A stretch of DNA of 41,511 nucleotides from Gammaproteobacteria bacterium AqS3 (GCA_001750645.1 MEIF01000014.1:1-41511), one strand, 5' to 3'; shown: positions 9,501-18,287, counted from the first letter of the stretch. The notes: generated by a model from the letters alone, not told the origin. Made by a program: numbers and translations.

Positions 9501-12500
9501 GCGGGCGCTGTTGTCGAGCGAGTCGGCATCATCGACCCCGAAGATCCAGACCCTCTGCGGCGTGTTCCAGTTTCCGGGGGTGTCGGCCGTGCTGTTCCGG
9601 CCGGTGAAGGTCAGGTCAAGGCTGTCGCCGCCCAGCGCATCGGTGTCGTGGGGGTCGGTGGCGACAGTCGCGATTCCCGGGCCGCTGCTGATCACCCTGA
9701 CCTTGGCCGTTGCATCGTCCTTCAGCACCGTGCTCAAGCTCACTTCAATGTATGTGCGCTCCTCGGTGGAGCCGGCCACATTTTCTCGGACAGTCACCGA
9801 GGTTTCCGACACGACAATGCTGACCTCCTCGTCGTCATCCACGTTGACGATCAGGTCCTGGGACAGCCCGTCATAGTCCCCCGTCCCGACGGTGGTCAGC
9901 TCCACGGCGATTCTCTCGTCGGCGCCGTCGAAATCTGCGAAGCTCTGCAGCGTCAGCATCTGATCCTGATTCCAGGTGGATTGCGAGAAGGTCAAGGACC
10001 CGCCGCCGCTGACCGTCAGCAGCGATGAGGGGGAACTCGCCGTCACCGTCACCGAACCGCTGGACGGACGCGATCTCAGCCTGACTGCGACCGAGCCGGT
10101 GCCCGCCTCGTCAATCATCAGCAGCGCCGGCGTCAGATGCAGGCCGGGCCGCTCGTCGTCGGTGACCGTGACCGACACGCTGGTCGACTGGCCGGAGTAG
10201 TCGCCGCCGGAGGCCACCAGATTGAGCGTCGTCGCATCGTTTTGGCCGTCGTCGTCATGCTTGGTTTTAACCGTCACCGGAACCGGCGTTTCCCAGTTGT
10301 CCCGGGTGAATACCAGCGTGTTTTGGGCGCCGCCCCTGATCGGATTGGAATCGATCTGAATATCGTCGTTGCCGGGCGATGCCTGCAGCAGCGTCAGCGT
10401 CACCTCTGCCGAGGGACGGCTCGTCAGCGCCACGGTGAATGTCGCACTGCCGCCCTCGTCGATGGTCAGGCTGTCGGAGGACACCCCCAGACCGATCTCT
10501 TCATCGTCGTTCACGATGATCGTGACCGTTTCCAGGATGTTCAGGGCGGCGGTGTAGTTGTTGGCGCCGAGGGCACTCAGCTCCACAGTTGTCATGTCGT
10601 CAATGGCATCCGGGTCGTGGGCTGCGGTCACCTCCACAGTCTTATATTTGTCCCACTCGTCGGCGTTGAAAGTCAGGGTTGTGGGGCTGACTCTGACATT
10701 GGTGTTGGACGGCTGCGTCAGCGTCACCGTGACAGTGCCGCCGACCGGCTCAACTGTCAGCCTGACCTCAAACTCAGCCGATGCACCCTCATCCACCTGC
10801 CAGACGGCAGCCTTGAGATCCAAGCCCGGAATGTCCGTGTCCCTGATGTCAACGTTGAGAACCTTGTCGGGGGCTCCCTGATAGTTGGCGCCCGATGCCG
10901 AAAATGTCACAGTTCCGGTCTCAGATGTGTCGTCGTCGTCATCGGCGGCCGCAATCGTCACCGGCTGAGACACATCCCAGTTTGTTTCGTCAAAAGTCAG
11001 GGTGTTCTGCGGACCCGCCCTCAGCAAGTCCGTGTCGACTGTGAGATCCGTATTGGTCGGCGCCCCCGCAGTCACCGTCACCGTTCCGTTGGGCATGGAT
11101 GTCAGCGAGACTCCTAATTCTGACGGTTCTCTATCCTCTTGAACTCTGAGATTCTCCGGAACCAGTTTGATTTCGGCTTTTTCATCCTCCTCAACAGTCA
11201 CTTCCATGTCTTCGGAGATGTCGTTGTAGTCCCCGCCCAGGGCAACGAGGGTGATGGTGCCTGAGTCGACTATGGCATCAGGGTCGTCGTAGGAGATGAC
11301 GGTGACCGCCTGCGGGCAGTTCCAGTGCTTGTCCGACGCTGGGCAGTTGGCCGGGATGCTCGGGTCGCCGTTCGACTTGGTGGTTTTGAAGGTCAGCCGG
11401 GTCTGCGGCCCGGGCAGGCTGGGATTGGCATCCCCGACGATGTCGTTGTTGCCCGGCTGCGACATCCGCACGACGACATCAGAGGTCGGCTCCGAATCCA
11501 GCTCGACCGTGAACTGGTTGGCGCTACCGCTGCTGGTGCCCTCGTCGACCGTCATTTCGTCGGCTTCCATACCGGTGTCCACCAGCTTCAGCGTCAGCCC
11601 GGCCGTCTCGTCGTCCTCCACCTTTATGGAGAAATCTTCGTAGGAGTCGATGCCGTCGTATTCGGTGTCCCCCGAAGCTGTTGAGGGGTCGAGACTGAGC
11701 TGAATCGTTTCACCAAATGCGTTGTCATCCTGTGCAGCATTGACCGTGACGGTTTGGCCAACGTTCCAGTTGGTCGAGGTGAAGGTCAGGCTCGTCACGG
11801 TGCTGCCGGCAGAGGAAAGCGTCACGCCGCTGCCGGCCGTCCCGTTCAGAGCCACCGTCACATCCTCGCTCGGCGGGCTGACCAATTTGACCTTAAAGGT
11901 CCCTGTGCTGGTTCCCTCGTCGACATCCAGCCTGGTGATCTGCGCATCCAGTGCATCCACGACCACCACGCCCGCAGTTTCGTCGTCCTCGACCGTCACT
12001 TTGAACACGCCGTTCCTGGTAACGTCCTCGTAATTGCCGCTGCCCGTTTTGCCTGTGACCGTGATCGTGATGTCCTCGTCCTGGGCATTCCCGTCACTGA
12101 CCGCCACAATTTCGACGCTCTGTGCCGTGTTCCAGGTGCTCGTGGTGAACTCCAGCTCCGTTATCGTATTGCCACCCTGGTCGAGGAACGTGATCGCCGG
12201 GTCATTACCCACTGGTGTTGTGATCAGCTGGGCGGTGATCGTCTGGTCCGGCTGAAAGACCGGCTTCACGGTGATGGTTTGCGACCTCATCGAATAGTTG
12301 GGATCGCTGGAGCTGTCCGCCTCTTTCAGTGCGATCGTGCTGGTCGCACTCAGAGTGACCGCACCCTGCTTCACCTCCCAGCCCGGTACATCGTCGTCAG
12401 CGACATTGATCGTCACATCAGTGTCCCCGGTCAATCCTTCGGTGACGTAATCCGATGACGGTGTCCCGTCAACACTGAATGTAATCGTGGCTTTTTCATC

Positions 12501-15500
12501 CTCTGCATCGGAATCATGGGCTGCACTAACCCTCACTGTTTGGTAATCATCCCAGTCGGCGTCCGTGAAGGTCATTGAGGCGGGGGTGAACGTGGTTTCG
12601 GTGTCGCCTGTTTTCGCCAGCGCCACGGTGACATTGCCGCCGACTGGCTTGGCATCCAGCTTCACCTTAAACGTGGCGCCGGCACCCTCTGTCAGATCGA
12701 CCATGCGGTTTGCCGGATCAAACTTAAAACTCCGGGCATCGGATTCTGTGATGGTCACAGTCACGTCTTTCGTCTGGCTTCCGTAGTCGCCGCCGGCGGC
12801 GCTCAGATTGATCGTCCCGGTCTCGCCACCGGTGGCGTCGTCATCCTTTTCAGCGATGACGGTCACGGTCCGGGGGCAGTTCCAATGGGTTGCCTGGGCT
12901 GTGCAATCAGCAGACACATCATTCGCCTTGCTGGTGGAGAAGGTCAGCGTGTTCTGGTAGCCGGGCGTGCCCAGGTCGACATCCACCCTGACATCGGTGT
13001 TGTCGGTCGGCTGCTTCAGCGTCACCAGGACACCCGCAGTCGGCTGCGTATTCAGACTGACAGTGAACTGATTATCCGCACTGCCAACAACAGAGGAAGT
13101 GTGCTCGGCTTGTTCGTCCACCGTCAGCGTGCTGCTGGAGAGCGTCAGTTCGCGGTCGTCGTCGTCCGTGACCGTCACGATCAACTGGCTGCTGACAGTC
13201 TGGCATAGGCCTGTGACACCCGCACATGAGCGGTAATCATTAAAATCCGGATCATTAGGGCTGTATTCGGCGCTGAGCGTGATCGTCGCAGTATCGTCTG
13301 CACCGTCGTCATCCGATTCGGCGCCCACCGTTACGCTCTGGGGGGTATTCCAATTGCTGCTGGTAAACGTCAGCCCGGTGTCTCTGGTGTTGGGCGTGCT
13401 TATGTCGGTGTCCACCCATACATCGGAGTCGACCTGCCGAGTCACCGTCACAACCACATTCTGTGCACCCGCCGGCGGCGTGGCCAGCGACACGTCAAAG
13501 GTGGCGCTGCCGCTCTCATCCACAGTCAGCGCCGAGGTCGACAGCGTGACGCCGGCTTCCTGGCCGTCGACGACCTTGACATCGACCCTGGCCTGTGCCA
13601 CGTCGTCGTAGTCGGCGCCGGCGGCATCCAGGGTGATTGCAAACTTCTCATCGACCGCATCGAGATCGTGAACCGGGGTGACCCGGATGCTCTTGGGCGC
13701 CCGCCAGTCGCCCACTGAGAACGTCAGCGTGCTGGGCGACACCGTGGCCACGCCGACGCCGGCGGCATTGGTGCCCACGGTCACCGTCACCTCGCCGTTG
13801 GGCTCGCTGCCCAGCTTCACCCCGAAAATCTCACCAGTGCTGTCTTCTTCCCTCAGTTCAAGATCCCCGTCAGTATTTGTGACAACGTTGACCGGGTCGA
13901 TTGAGGCCGTGTCGTCGTCGGTCACCGAGGTGACGGTCACCTGGCCGGTCACGCCGACGAACTCAGGGCTGCCCGAGGCCAGCAGGTTGATCTCGACACC
14001 GGCCTCGCTGACGGCGTCGTAGTCATCCCCGGCCGTCAGCGTCACGGTCTGTGCGGTGCCCCAGTTGCCGGTCGAACCGCCGCTGAAGGTCAGCGTGGCC
14101 GGACTGACGCCCACCGCCGCCGTGTCCGAGGTCGACAGCACCACCGTGACATTCGACTGCGGCTGCCTCGACAGTGCCACCGTGAAGGTGTCGGTGTTCT
14201 GCGCCCCAGAGATGGAGGTCGACTCGGTGAGCAGGTTGATGGTCGACTTGGACAGCGTCAGCCCCCCGGCATCGTCATCGTCGACGCGGACGGTGACCTT
14301 GCTGATCGGCGCCAGGCTGGTGTACTCGGCCGCCGAGCCGGTAAAGGCGAAGGAGATCATCACCCCGTTTTCCGAGAGGATGTCGTCGTCGTCCACCGGG
14401 AGCACGCTCACGGTCAGCGGGCAGTTCCACTGTCCCGAGCAATTTCTGTTCATGACATCTGTCTCAGAGGCATCGCTCGAGGTGAAGGTCAGGGTGCTCT
14501 GGTTGCCGTTTGAGGGGTTGTTGTCGGTGTCAACCACCACCGCCCCGGAATCGCTGCTGGTCAGGGTGACCGTCACGTCGGCGGTGGGCTTGGACTTCAG
14601 GTTCACCCTGAATGTCCCTGATGCACCGCCCTCGACGAGGTCCAGCGTCTGGGTCGACAGGTCGAGGCCGGCGGTGTCGTCATCGGTGACCTCGACCGTG
14701 ACGCTGTAGTCGGCCAGGTTCAGGCGGGTGTACTCCGTCGGGCCGTCGTCGACGTTGAGGCTAATCGTCACGCGTTCCGATTCGGCATCGGCATCTTCTT
14801 CTGCAGTCACCGTCACGGTCTGTGGCGTTCTGGCGTTGGTCGGGGTGAAGGTCACTCTGTCATTGAGAGCGCCGCTCGTAGTGATTTCCACCGAACCGTC
14901 AGTGCTTTTGTCGCTATTGTCCAGCCTAATGACCGTATCGTCAGCGGGCCGCGTGTTCAGCACGATGTCAAAGGTCTGCGAGGTCTCACCCGCCTCGGAC
15001 ACCTGGAGCAGTCGATTCGACACCGTGACGCCCGGCGTGTCGTTGTCGGTCACCCGGATCGTGGTGGAGTCAAAAGTGAAGCCCCCGGCATCGGTGTATT
15101 CAACGGCACCGCTGCCCTCCAGGGTGATCCTGACGGTTTCATGGTCGGTGTCGTCGTCCTCGACCGCGCGGATTCGAATGGTCTGCGGGCAGTTCCACTC
15201 GGTCGTGCAGTTGCCGCTGGCGACATCTTCGGGGGCTGCCATGGTCGGGGTGAAGGTCAGGGTGTTCTGGTTGCCGGTCCTGGAGAGATCGCCGTCGAGC
15301 TCGACCGCATCGGAGTCCGAGGCCTCCAGCGTCACCGTCACATCGGCGCTGGGCACCAGACCCAGCGCCACGGTGAAGTCGGCGCTGCCCATGCTGCTCG
15401 AGCCCTCGTTGATCATGGTGCGGGTGAGCGCGCTGATCGTCGCCGTGGCTATGTCCCGGTCTTCGACTCTGACCGTGACCGTTTTCGTCAGACTGTCATA

Positions 15501-18005
15501 GTCCCCGCCCGCACCTGTCAGGGTGATGGTTGCCGTCTCATCGCCCCCGTCAGGGTCATGGGTCGTGCTGACGTGGACCTCTTGGGCCGTAGACCAGGAG
15601 GAGGGGGAGGAGGTGAATGTCAGGGGGTCGTTCTGAATGCCCGGCGTACTGATGTCGGTATCCAGCGTGATCTTGGGGTTGTCAACACTCAGTGTCACTG
15701 TCACATCGGCGGTCGGCTCAGAGCCCAGCTTGACCGCTAACACCTGGGGGGTGATGGCGGCGGTCGGGTCGTCCGGCTCCACCAAGTTGGGCACACTGCC
15801 CGCCGTGACAAAGTCCCGCATGGTCAAATCTTCCACCGACACCGAGATGTTCCTGGTTCTTGGTTCAAATGAGGTGCCAGTGGTCGGCGCCAGCGTCAGG
15901 GTGACGGTTGCCGATTCATCATCGACATCGTCGTCAGTTTGAGCACTAATCGTCAGATCCTGCGAGTTGCCAAAGTTGCTATCGGTGAATATCAGGCTCG
16001 CCGGGGCAAACTCCACGCCGGAACCTGCCGCTACGGATGGCGTGACTGTTGCCCCGCCAGTCCCCGGTGCACTCGACAGCTTGATCTTGTAGACCTGGCT
16101 GAGCCCCTCATTGAGATCCAAGGTGAACGTTTGGCCATTCTGTGGAGTCTCCCCTCCACCACCATCAGAGACGGCTGCAAGCAGCTGGGGAACGTCGTCG
16201 TCCAGAATCTCAAGGTCGATGTGCTTCCACAGGCTGGAGGGGTCGTATTCAGGAGCCCGTTTGTCATCTGAGTCGGTTCCCTGAATCCGGATCACATAGC
16301 GGGAAATCAGGTCAGCCTTATTAGAAGCATCGGTTTCATCATCCGGCGTGATTGTGATCGTTTGCGCCTCATTCCAAAGAGATTTCTCCGGTTCATCTGC
16401 CTCTCTTGTCGGGAAGAACTGAATGGCACAGCTGGCAGAAGGATTAAATGCGGGGGAAGTGACCGTGATCGCCTCTGTTTCCTCGGCATTGCAGGGATTG
16501 ACGATGTTACTGCTCGAAAAGTCACCCCGATCATTGCGAGTGGGATCATCAATTCGCCTGACCTGAACCCGAACCCCTTTGGTGGCGGGGTTGCCGGTGC
16601 CGCTATCAATGTGGGTATAGCTCGGCGGCGTGGCCAAGCTAATGGTGAATGTGGCTGCGGCGCCGCCTTCGGTTAGGTACAGTGCGGTCTTAGAAACATT
16701 GAGCCCCGGCACTTCGTCATCCTTAACCTCAACATTCATCGTGACATCGGGGAGAGCGTCATAGCCGCCCCCCGAAGGATCCAGGGTGACTTTTGCCTTC
16801 AAGTTGGCGCCGTCAGCATCCGCTGTCGCTGAAACCGTTACGGTCTGGGGCGTGCGCCAATTCGCCGTCGTAAAGATCAGCTCGTCTTTATCAATGCTGA
16901 CTGCATCGCTGTACGCAACATTGTCTGCGGCCACAGTAAGACTGACTGTGACATTGCCAGTTGGCAGAGAACCCAACCTGACGCCGAAAGTGCCGCTGCC
17001 GTCCTCTTCTGGAAATTCCAGTGTGGTGCTCTCCTTCGAATCCACAAAGGTTTTAAGTTCCACCTCATCGTCGTCATCGATGTTGATCTGTGCTTCAAAG
17101 GTTTCGCCGCCGTATTGGGTATCCGATGAAGCCAGAGTGAATGTGATGGTCGCCGCATCGATTTCATTCGCTTGATCGTCATCATGCGTCGCACTGAATG
17201 TCACCGTCTGACTTACGCTGTAATTTGAAGGGGTGAAGGTCATGGTGTTCTGAACGCCGGAGGTGCTGGCGTCGGCGTCAAAACTCACCCTGGCGCTGTG
17301 GGTGCCCGACTTGGACAGCGTCACCAACACATTTGCAGTCGGCGGTGCGTTCAATCTCACGCTGAGGGTTGCCGTGCCCTCTTCCTCTACGGTTACCGTC
17401 TGCTTGCCGGGGTCTGATGTCTGAAAATCATCGGGACTAGTAGAGGTATTGCCATCATATCTCAGCCACTTAAAGGTGGGCATTACCACATCAAAGTCCC
17501 ACATAGCGGTGTCTGAAGGGGCCGAATGATAATTAGTGCCTACTGCGAAAAATCGTCTTTCACAAGAATAGGTTTCGCCATTCATTACATTCCTGCCAGC
17601 CACTACATTACTGCCTTCCGTTAGATTCCTGCCAACTATATGTCCGGTCCACCGTCTACCATCATAAAATACAGCCGGCTCGCTATTGCCGGCGTTCATC
17701 GTAGTCCAGTCAAACAAGACTTCACCAGACGAATTTGTGCATCTAAAATCAATTTGATCTCCTGGGTATCCAGAGTCGGTTGTGTCGGCTCGCGCCCATT
17801 GCAGAGTAAAAGTTCTATCTTTTACATCGACAACTCGCTGAACAATCGGAAAGGACGTAAAACCACTCTCGAGATGCCCATTGCTTGCTCCTGGGTCACC
17901 CTCATGCGACCACCCCAGCCCCGAAACCACCGCCCCCAGCAGCAGGGCGACCGATGAGAGCCATAAGCGGGGCGTTCTGAAATAACGGCTGCTGCGACCG
18001 GACAT
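6573..18005 (-). CDS. giant Calx-beta-like repeat protein with C-terminal beta-barrel (3810 aa)
   Basis: Start taken at ATG 18005, which overlaps the stop of a leader ORF (TGATG); a GTG three codons upstream at 18014 is the alternative. A signal peptide (about residues 1-35, core SSVALLLGAVVSG) is followed by an approximately 160-residue head with a cysteine pair (DFRC ... YSCERR). Then come about 25 divergent repeats of 90-130 residues. A linker with LLGSSAEVIGRRFDA (about residues 3300-3415) precedes a beta-barrel of about 390 residues, rich in alternating strands and Gly/Tyr, that ends in SKRF with the terminal Phe expected for BAM recognition. This is the layout of a classical autotransporter, so the repeats should be surface-exposed. 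Four repeats carry a C-x5/8-C WNCP variant. The 5' part of the gene is AT-richer than its neighbours. The adhesin or stalk role is inferred. Confidence 0.88.
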   Translation of the reverse strand: MSGRSSRYFRTPRLWLSSVALLLGAVVSGLGWSHEGDPGASNGHLESGFTSFPIVQRVVDVKDRTFTLQWARADTTDSGYPGDQIDFRCTNSSGEVLFDWTTMNAGNSEPAVFYDGRRWTGHIVGRNLTEGSNVVAGRNVMNGETYSCERRFFAVGTNYHSAPSDTAMWDFDVVMPTFKWLRYDGNTSTSPDDFQTSDPGKQTVTVEEEGTATLSVRLNAPPTANVLVTLSKSGTHSARVSFDADASTSGVQNTMTFTPSNYSVSQTVTFSATHDDDQANEIDAATITFTLASSDTQYGGETFEAQINIDDDDEVELKTFVDSKESTTLEFPEEDGSGTFGVRLGSLPTGNVTVSLTVAADNVAYSDAVSIDKDELIFTTANWRTPQTVTVSATADADGANLKAKVTLDPSGGGYDALPDVTMNVEVKDDEVPGLNVSKTALYLTEGGAAATFTISLATPPSYTHIDSGTGNPATKGVRVQVRRIDDPTRNDRGDFSSSNIVNPCNAEETEAITVTSPAFNPSASCAIQFFPTREADEPEKSLWNEAQTITITPDDETDASNKADLISRYVIRIQGTDSDDKRAPEYDPSSLWKHIDLEILDDDVPQLLAAVSDGGGGETPQNGQTFTLDLNEGLSQVYKIKLSSAPGTGGATVTPSVAAGSGVEFAPASLIFTDSNFGNSQDLTISAQTDDDVDDESATVTLTLAPTTGTSFEPRTRNISVSVEDLTMRDFVTAGSVPNLVEPDDPTAAITPQVLAVKLGSEPTADVTVTLSVDNPKITLDTDISTPGIQNDPLTFTSSPSSWSTAQEVHVSTTHDPDGGDETATITLTGAGGDYDSLTKTVTVRVEDRDIATATISALTRTMINEGSSSMGSADFTVALGLVPSADVTVTLEASDSDAVELDGDLSRTGNQNTLTFTPTMAAPEDVASGNCTTEWNCPQTIRIRAVEDDDTDHETVRITLEGSGAVEYTDAGGFTFDSTTIRVTDNDTPGVTVSNRLLQVSEAGETSQTFDIVLNTRPADDTVIRLDNSDKSTDGSVEITTSGALNDRVTFTPTNARTPQTVTVTAEEDADAESERVTISLNVDDGPTEYTRLNLADYSVTVEVTDDDTAGLDLSTQTLDLVEGGASGTFRVNLKSKPTADVTVTLTSSDSGAVVVDTDNNPSNGNQSTLTFTSSDASETDVMNRNCSGQWNCPLTVSVLPVDDDDILSENGVMISFAFTGSAAEYTSLAPISKVTVRVDDDDAGGLTLSKSTINLLTESTSISGAQNTDTFTVALSRQPQSNVTVVLSTSDTAAVGVSPATLTFSGGSTGNWGTAQTVTLTAGDDYDAVSEAGVEINLLASGSPEFVGVTGQVTVTSVTDDDTASIDPVNVVTNTDGDLELREEDSTGEIFGVKLGSEPNGEVTVTVGTNAAGVGVATVSPSTLTFSVGDWRAPKSIRVTPVHDLDAVDEKFAITLDAAGADYDDVAQARVDVKVVDGQEAGVTLSTSALTVDESGSATFDVSLATPPAGAQNVVVTVTRQVDSDVWVDTDISTPNTRDTGLTFTSSNWNTPQSVTVGAESDDDGADDTATITLSAEYSPNDPDFNDYRSCAGVTGLCQTVSSQLIVTVTDDDDRELTLSSSTLTVDEQAEHTSSVVGSADNQFTVSLNTQPTAGVLVTLKQPTDNTDVRVDVDLGTPGYQNTLTFSTSKANDVSADCTAQATHWNCPRTVTVIAEKDDDATGGETGTINLSAAGGDYGSQTKDVTVTITESDARSFKFDPANRMVDLTEGAGATFKVKLDAKPVGGNVTVALAKTGDTETTFTPASMTFTDADWDDYQTVRVSAAHDSDAEDEKATITFSVDGTPSSDYVTEGLTGDTDVTINVADDDVPGWEVKQGAVTLSATSTIALKEADSSSDPNYSMRSQTITVKPVFQPDQTITAQLITTPVGNDPAITFLDQGGNTITELEFTTSTWNTAQSVEIVAVSDGNAQDEDITITVTGKTGSGNYEDVTRNGVFKVTVEDDETAGVVVVDALDAQITRLDVDEGTSTGTFKVKLVSPPSEDVTVALNGTAGSGVTLSSAGSTVTSLTFTSTNWNVGQTVTVNAAQDDNAFGETIQLSLDPSTASGDTEYDGIDSYEDFSIKVEDDETAGLTLKLVDTGMEADEMTVDEGTSSGSANQFTVELDSEPTSDVVVRMSQPGNNDIVGDANPSLPGPQTRLTFKTTKSNGDPSIPANCPASDKHWNCPQAVTVISYDDPDAIVDSGTITLVALGGDYNDISEDMEVTVEEDEKAEIKLVPENLRVQEDREPSELGVSLTSMPNGTVTVTAGAPTNTDLTVDTDLLRAGPQNTLTFDETNWDVSQPVTIAAADDDDDTSETGTVTFSASGANYQGAPDKVLNVDIRDTDIPGLDLKAAVWQVDEGASAEFEVRLTVEPVGGTVTVTLTQPSNTNVRVSPTTLTFNADEWDKYKTVEVTAAHDPDAIDDMTTVELSALGANNYTAALNILETVTIIVNDDEEIGLGVSSDSLTIDEGGSATFTVALTSRPSAEVTLTLLQASPGNDDIQIDSNPIRGGAQNTLVFTRDNWETPVPVTVKTKHDDDGQNDATTLNLVASGGDYSGQSTSVSVTVTDDERPGLHLTPALLMIDEAGTGSVAVRLRSRPSSGSVTVTASSPSSLLTVSGGGSLTFSQSTWNQDQMLTLQSFADFDGADERIAVELTTVGTGDYDGLSQDLIVNVDDDEEVSIVVSETSVTVRENVAGSTEERTYIEVSLSTVLKDDATAKVRVISSGPGIATVATDPHDTDALGGDSLDLTFTGRNSTADTPGNWNTPQRVWIFGVDDADSLDNSARIVLTGLDDSPEYANLTKEVSVEVIENDTPALILDTGTPGSDILKVDEGNPVGATLQVSLNSTPSGSVLVTLDIGNAEVAKIDRRQLSFDPLNWNVPQPVNVTPLQDDDGDDERTRITLAAAGAEFNGKTGSVTVEVEDDETREIVVSTDSLSINESGSGSFTVKLGSRPTNFVRVSLAPVDHSAVQVSPSELVFSPNNWGDEQTIAVTGRQDEDRRPENTEVRITARDAGYDGESAAVKVHVVDDEVAGLALSMTSMEITEQEGDGASKTFTVALNSLPSAQVTVGLTSTDDTAVTVTPAQLTFDAQSWETPQQVTVQSRQDDDSVNESVTILATASGAGAQHDGAVGRVEVSVIDDDGAELLLSVSDEDGLDVNEGGVSNFTLQLATVPSAEVTVSISGSNANLIRVAPSVLRFNPDNWNRPQAVSVIGVEDEDRQDHDALLTLSASGGEYSDVIKELALNVIDNDQGTTLKRESMAVQSVLEEMGRALLGSSAEVIGRRFDATGIGRKTLGIGSRDVEVGSQGSLGEAVVRLVQHFGAPSPVAERPAAGDHLGWLGSIELRDGRPNRIQRQVHSASERDPVISGFTYPVEGFGDELTAWARYDRSEFSGLLLPEEEKTLQENLSQKYDGTQGTAWLGFDQRLQNGVLFGVALSQSSGGSDYRVDGYRASMDTRLTILMPYVQVPLGRGFLRLMLGYGGGDLELIETSGVKSSSDMGIQLFSLGTKFPLARMGQSTTLSLTGSVGSSVMQTARAKVTALRELSSTSGRMTLGLEIAHDGFGDEWNLSPRFGLNFRQDTGDHSEGNGTELQGALRLSAPGARFSIDAGLRWLGTHGSDEYEEWSGSVELQLKSRDSAGRGLTLALGPEWGTLQSGALDEDEIFRPDQGYGSGARSGPDRSAMRARAGYGLDFYGGLLTPFAEYSLLGGDYASSRLRSGLKYQGSETFEARLFGEQEVSQGLQPRSRFGIELSKRF
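8104..17480 (-). repeat. about 25 divergent Calx-beta-like coding repeats
   Basis: Successive units begin after DDD/DND turns with a hydrophobic strand (for example AGLDLSTQTLDLVEGG, IGLGVSSDSLTIDEGG) and contain NW..PQ.VTV strands. Unit length varies much more than in the left gene, and no long exact DNA repeats were spotted, so this array looks older. Confidence 0.8.
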
Positions 18006-18130
18006 CAGGGGCACTGTCCAGGGGCGAGAGCCGAAAAAACAAAAACCGCAGGGACTGCGGTTCTGCCGATGGCATTAGGCCAGCCGAGCCGGGGAATTGG
18101 GCCAACCGGTGTCGCTGCTGTGCGTCTCAT
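18005..18130 (-). CDS. 41-codon leader ORF overlapping the giant gene start
   Basis: ATG at 18130 is preceded by AGGGG four bases upstream (18139-18135), a better ribosome site than the giant gene itself has. The frame runs 41 codons, starting MRRTAATPVGP and ending ALAPGQCP, and its TGA shares the A of the giant gene's ATG (TGATG at 18007-18003). It crosses a strong intrinsic terminator hairpin at 18034-18062. No similarity to any protein family was recognised. The frame is also open upstream to an ATG at 18259, but that start lacks a clear ribosome site. It may serve as a translated leader that couples to, or gates, the downstream gene. It could also be chance, since no comparative data are available. 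Confidence 0.45.
   Translation of the reverse strand: MRRTAATPVGPIPRLGWPNAIGRTAVPAVFVFSALAPGQCP
18034..18062 (-). terminator. intrinsic terminator or attenuator just upstream of the giant gene
   Basis: On the minus strand an 8-bp perfect stem AACCGCAG/CTGCGGTT with a TCC loop is followed directly by TTTGTTTTTT. This is the clearest rho-independent terminator in the window. It lies only about 20-30 bases before the start codon of the 3810-residue gene, leaving no room for a promoter between. It therefore either ends transcripts from the gene to its right or acts conditionally within the leader of the gene to its left. Confidence 0.8.
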
Positions 18131-18287
18131 CGTTCCCCTGTCGCTGCGTCCCTTTATCGGGCGGTGCGAAGTATACCCGCACTGCCTCGGAGCTGACCGG
18201 TGCGTGACCGCCGCCGAGTGCAGCCGCAGCCCCCTGAAAACAAATCGCAAAGTCACCATTTGCTACCGCAGGTTTCGGGGCGCCGGC
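18131..18287. other. leader/intergenic region between the two largest genes
   Basis: No further gene was seen. On the minus strand CTGCGGT at 18271-18265 and CTGCGG at 18229-18224 are complementary to the 5' arm of the terminator at 18034-18062 and could form alternative pairings if transcription reads in from the upstream giant gene. No intrinsic terminator was found directly after the stop at 18288. Confidence 0.4.
18170..18175 (-). promoter_or_regulatory. possible -10 element TATACT
   Basis: TATACT on the minus strand would start RNA near 18163, about 33 bases before the leader ORF. No good -35 hexamer is seen 16-18 bp upstream, so it would be weak or activator-dependent. Confidence 0.3.
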
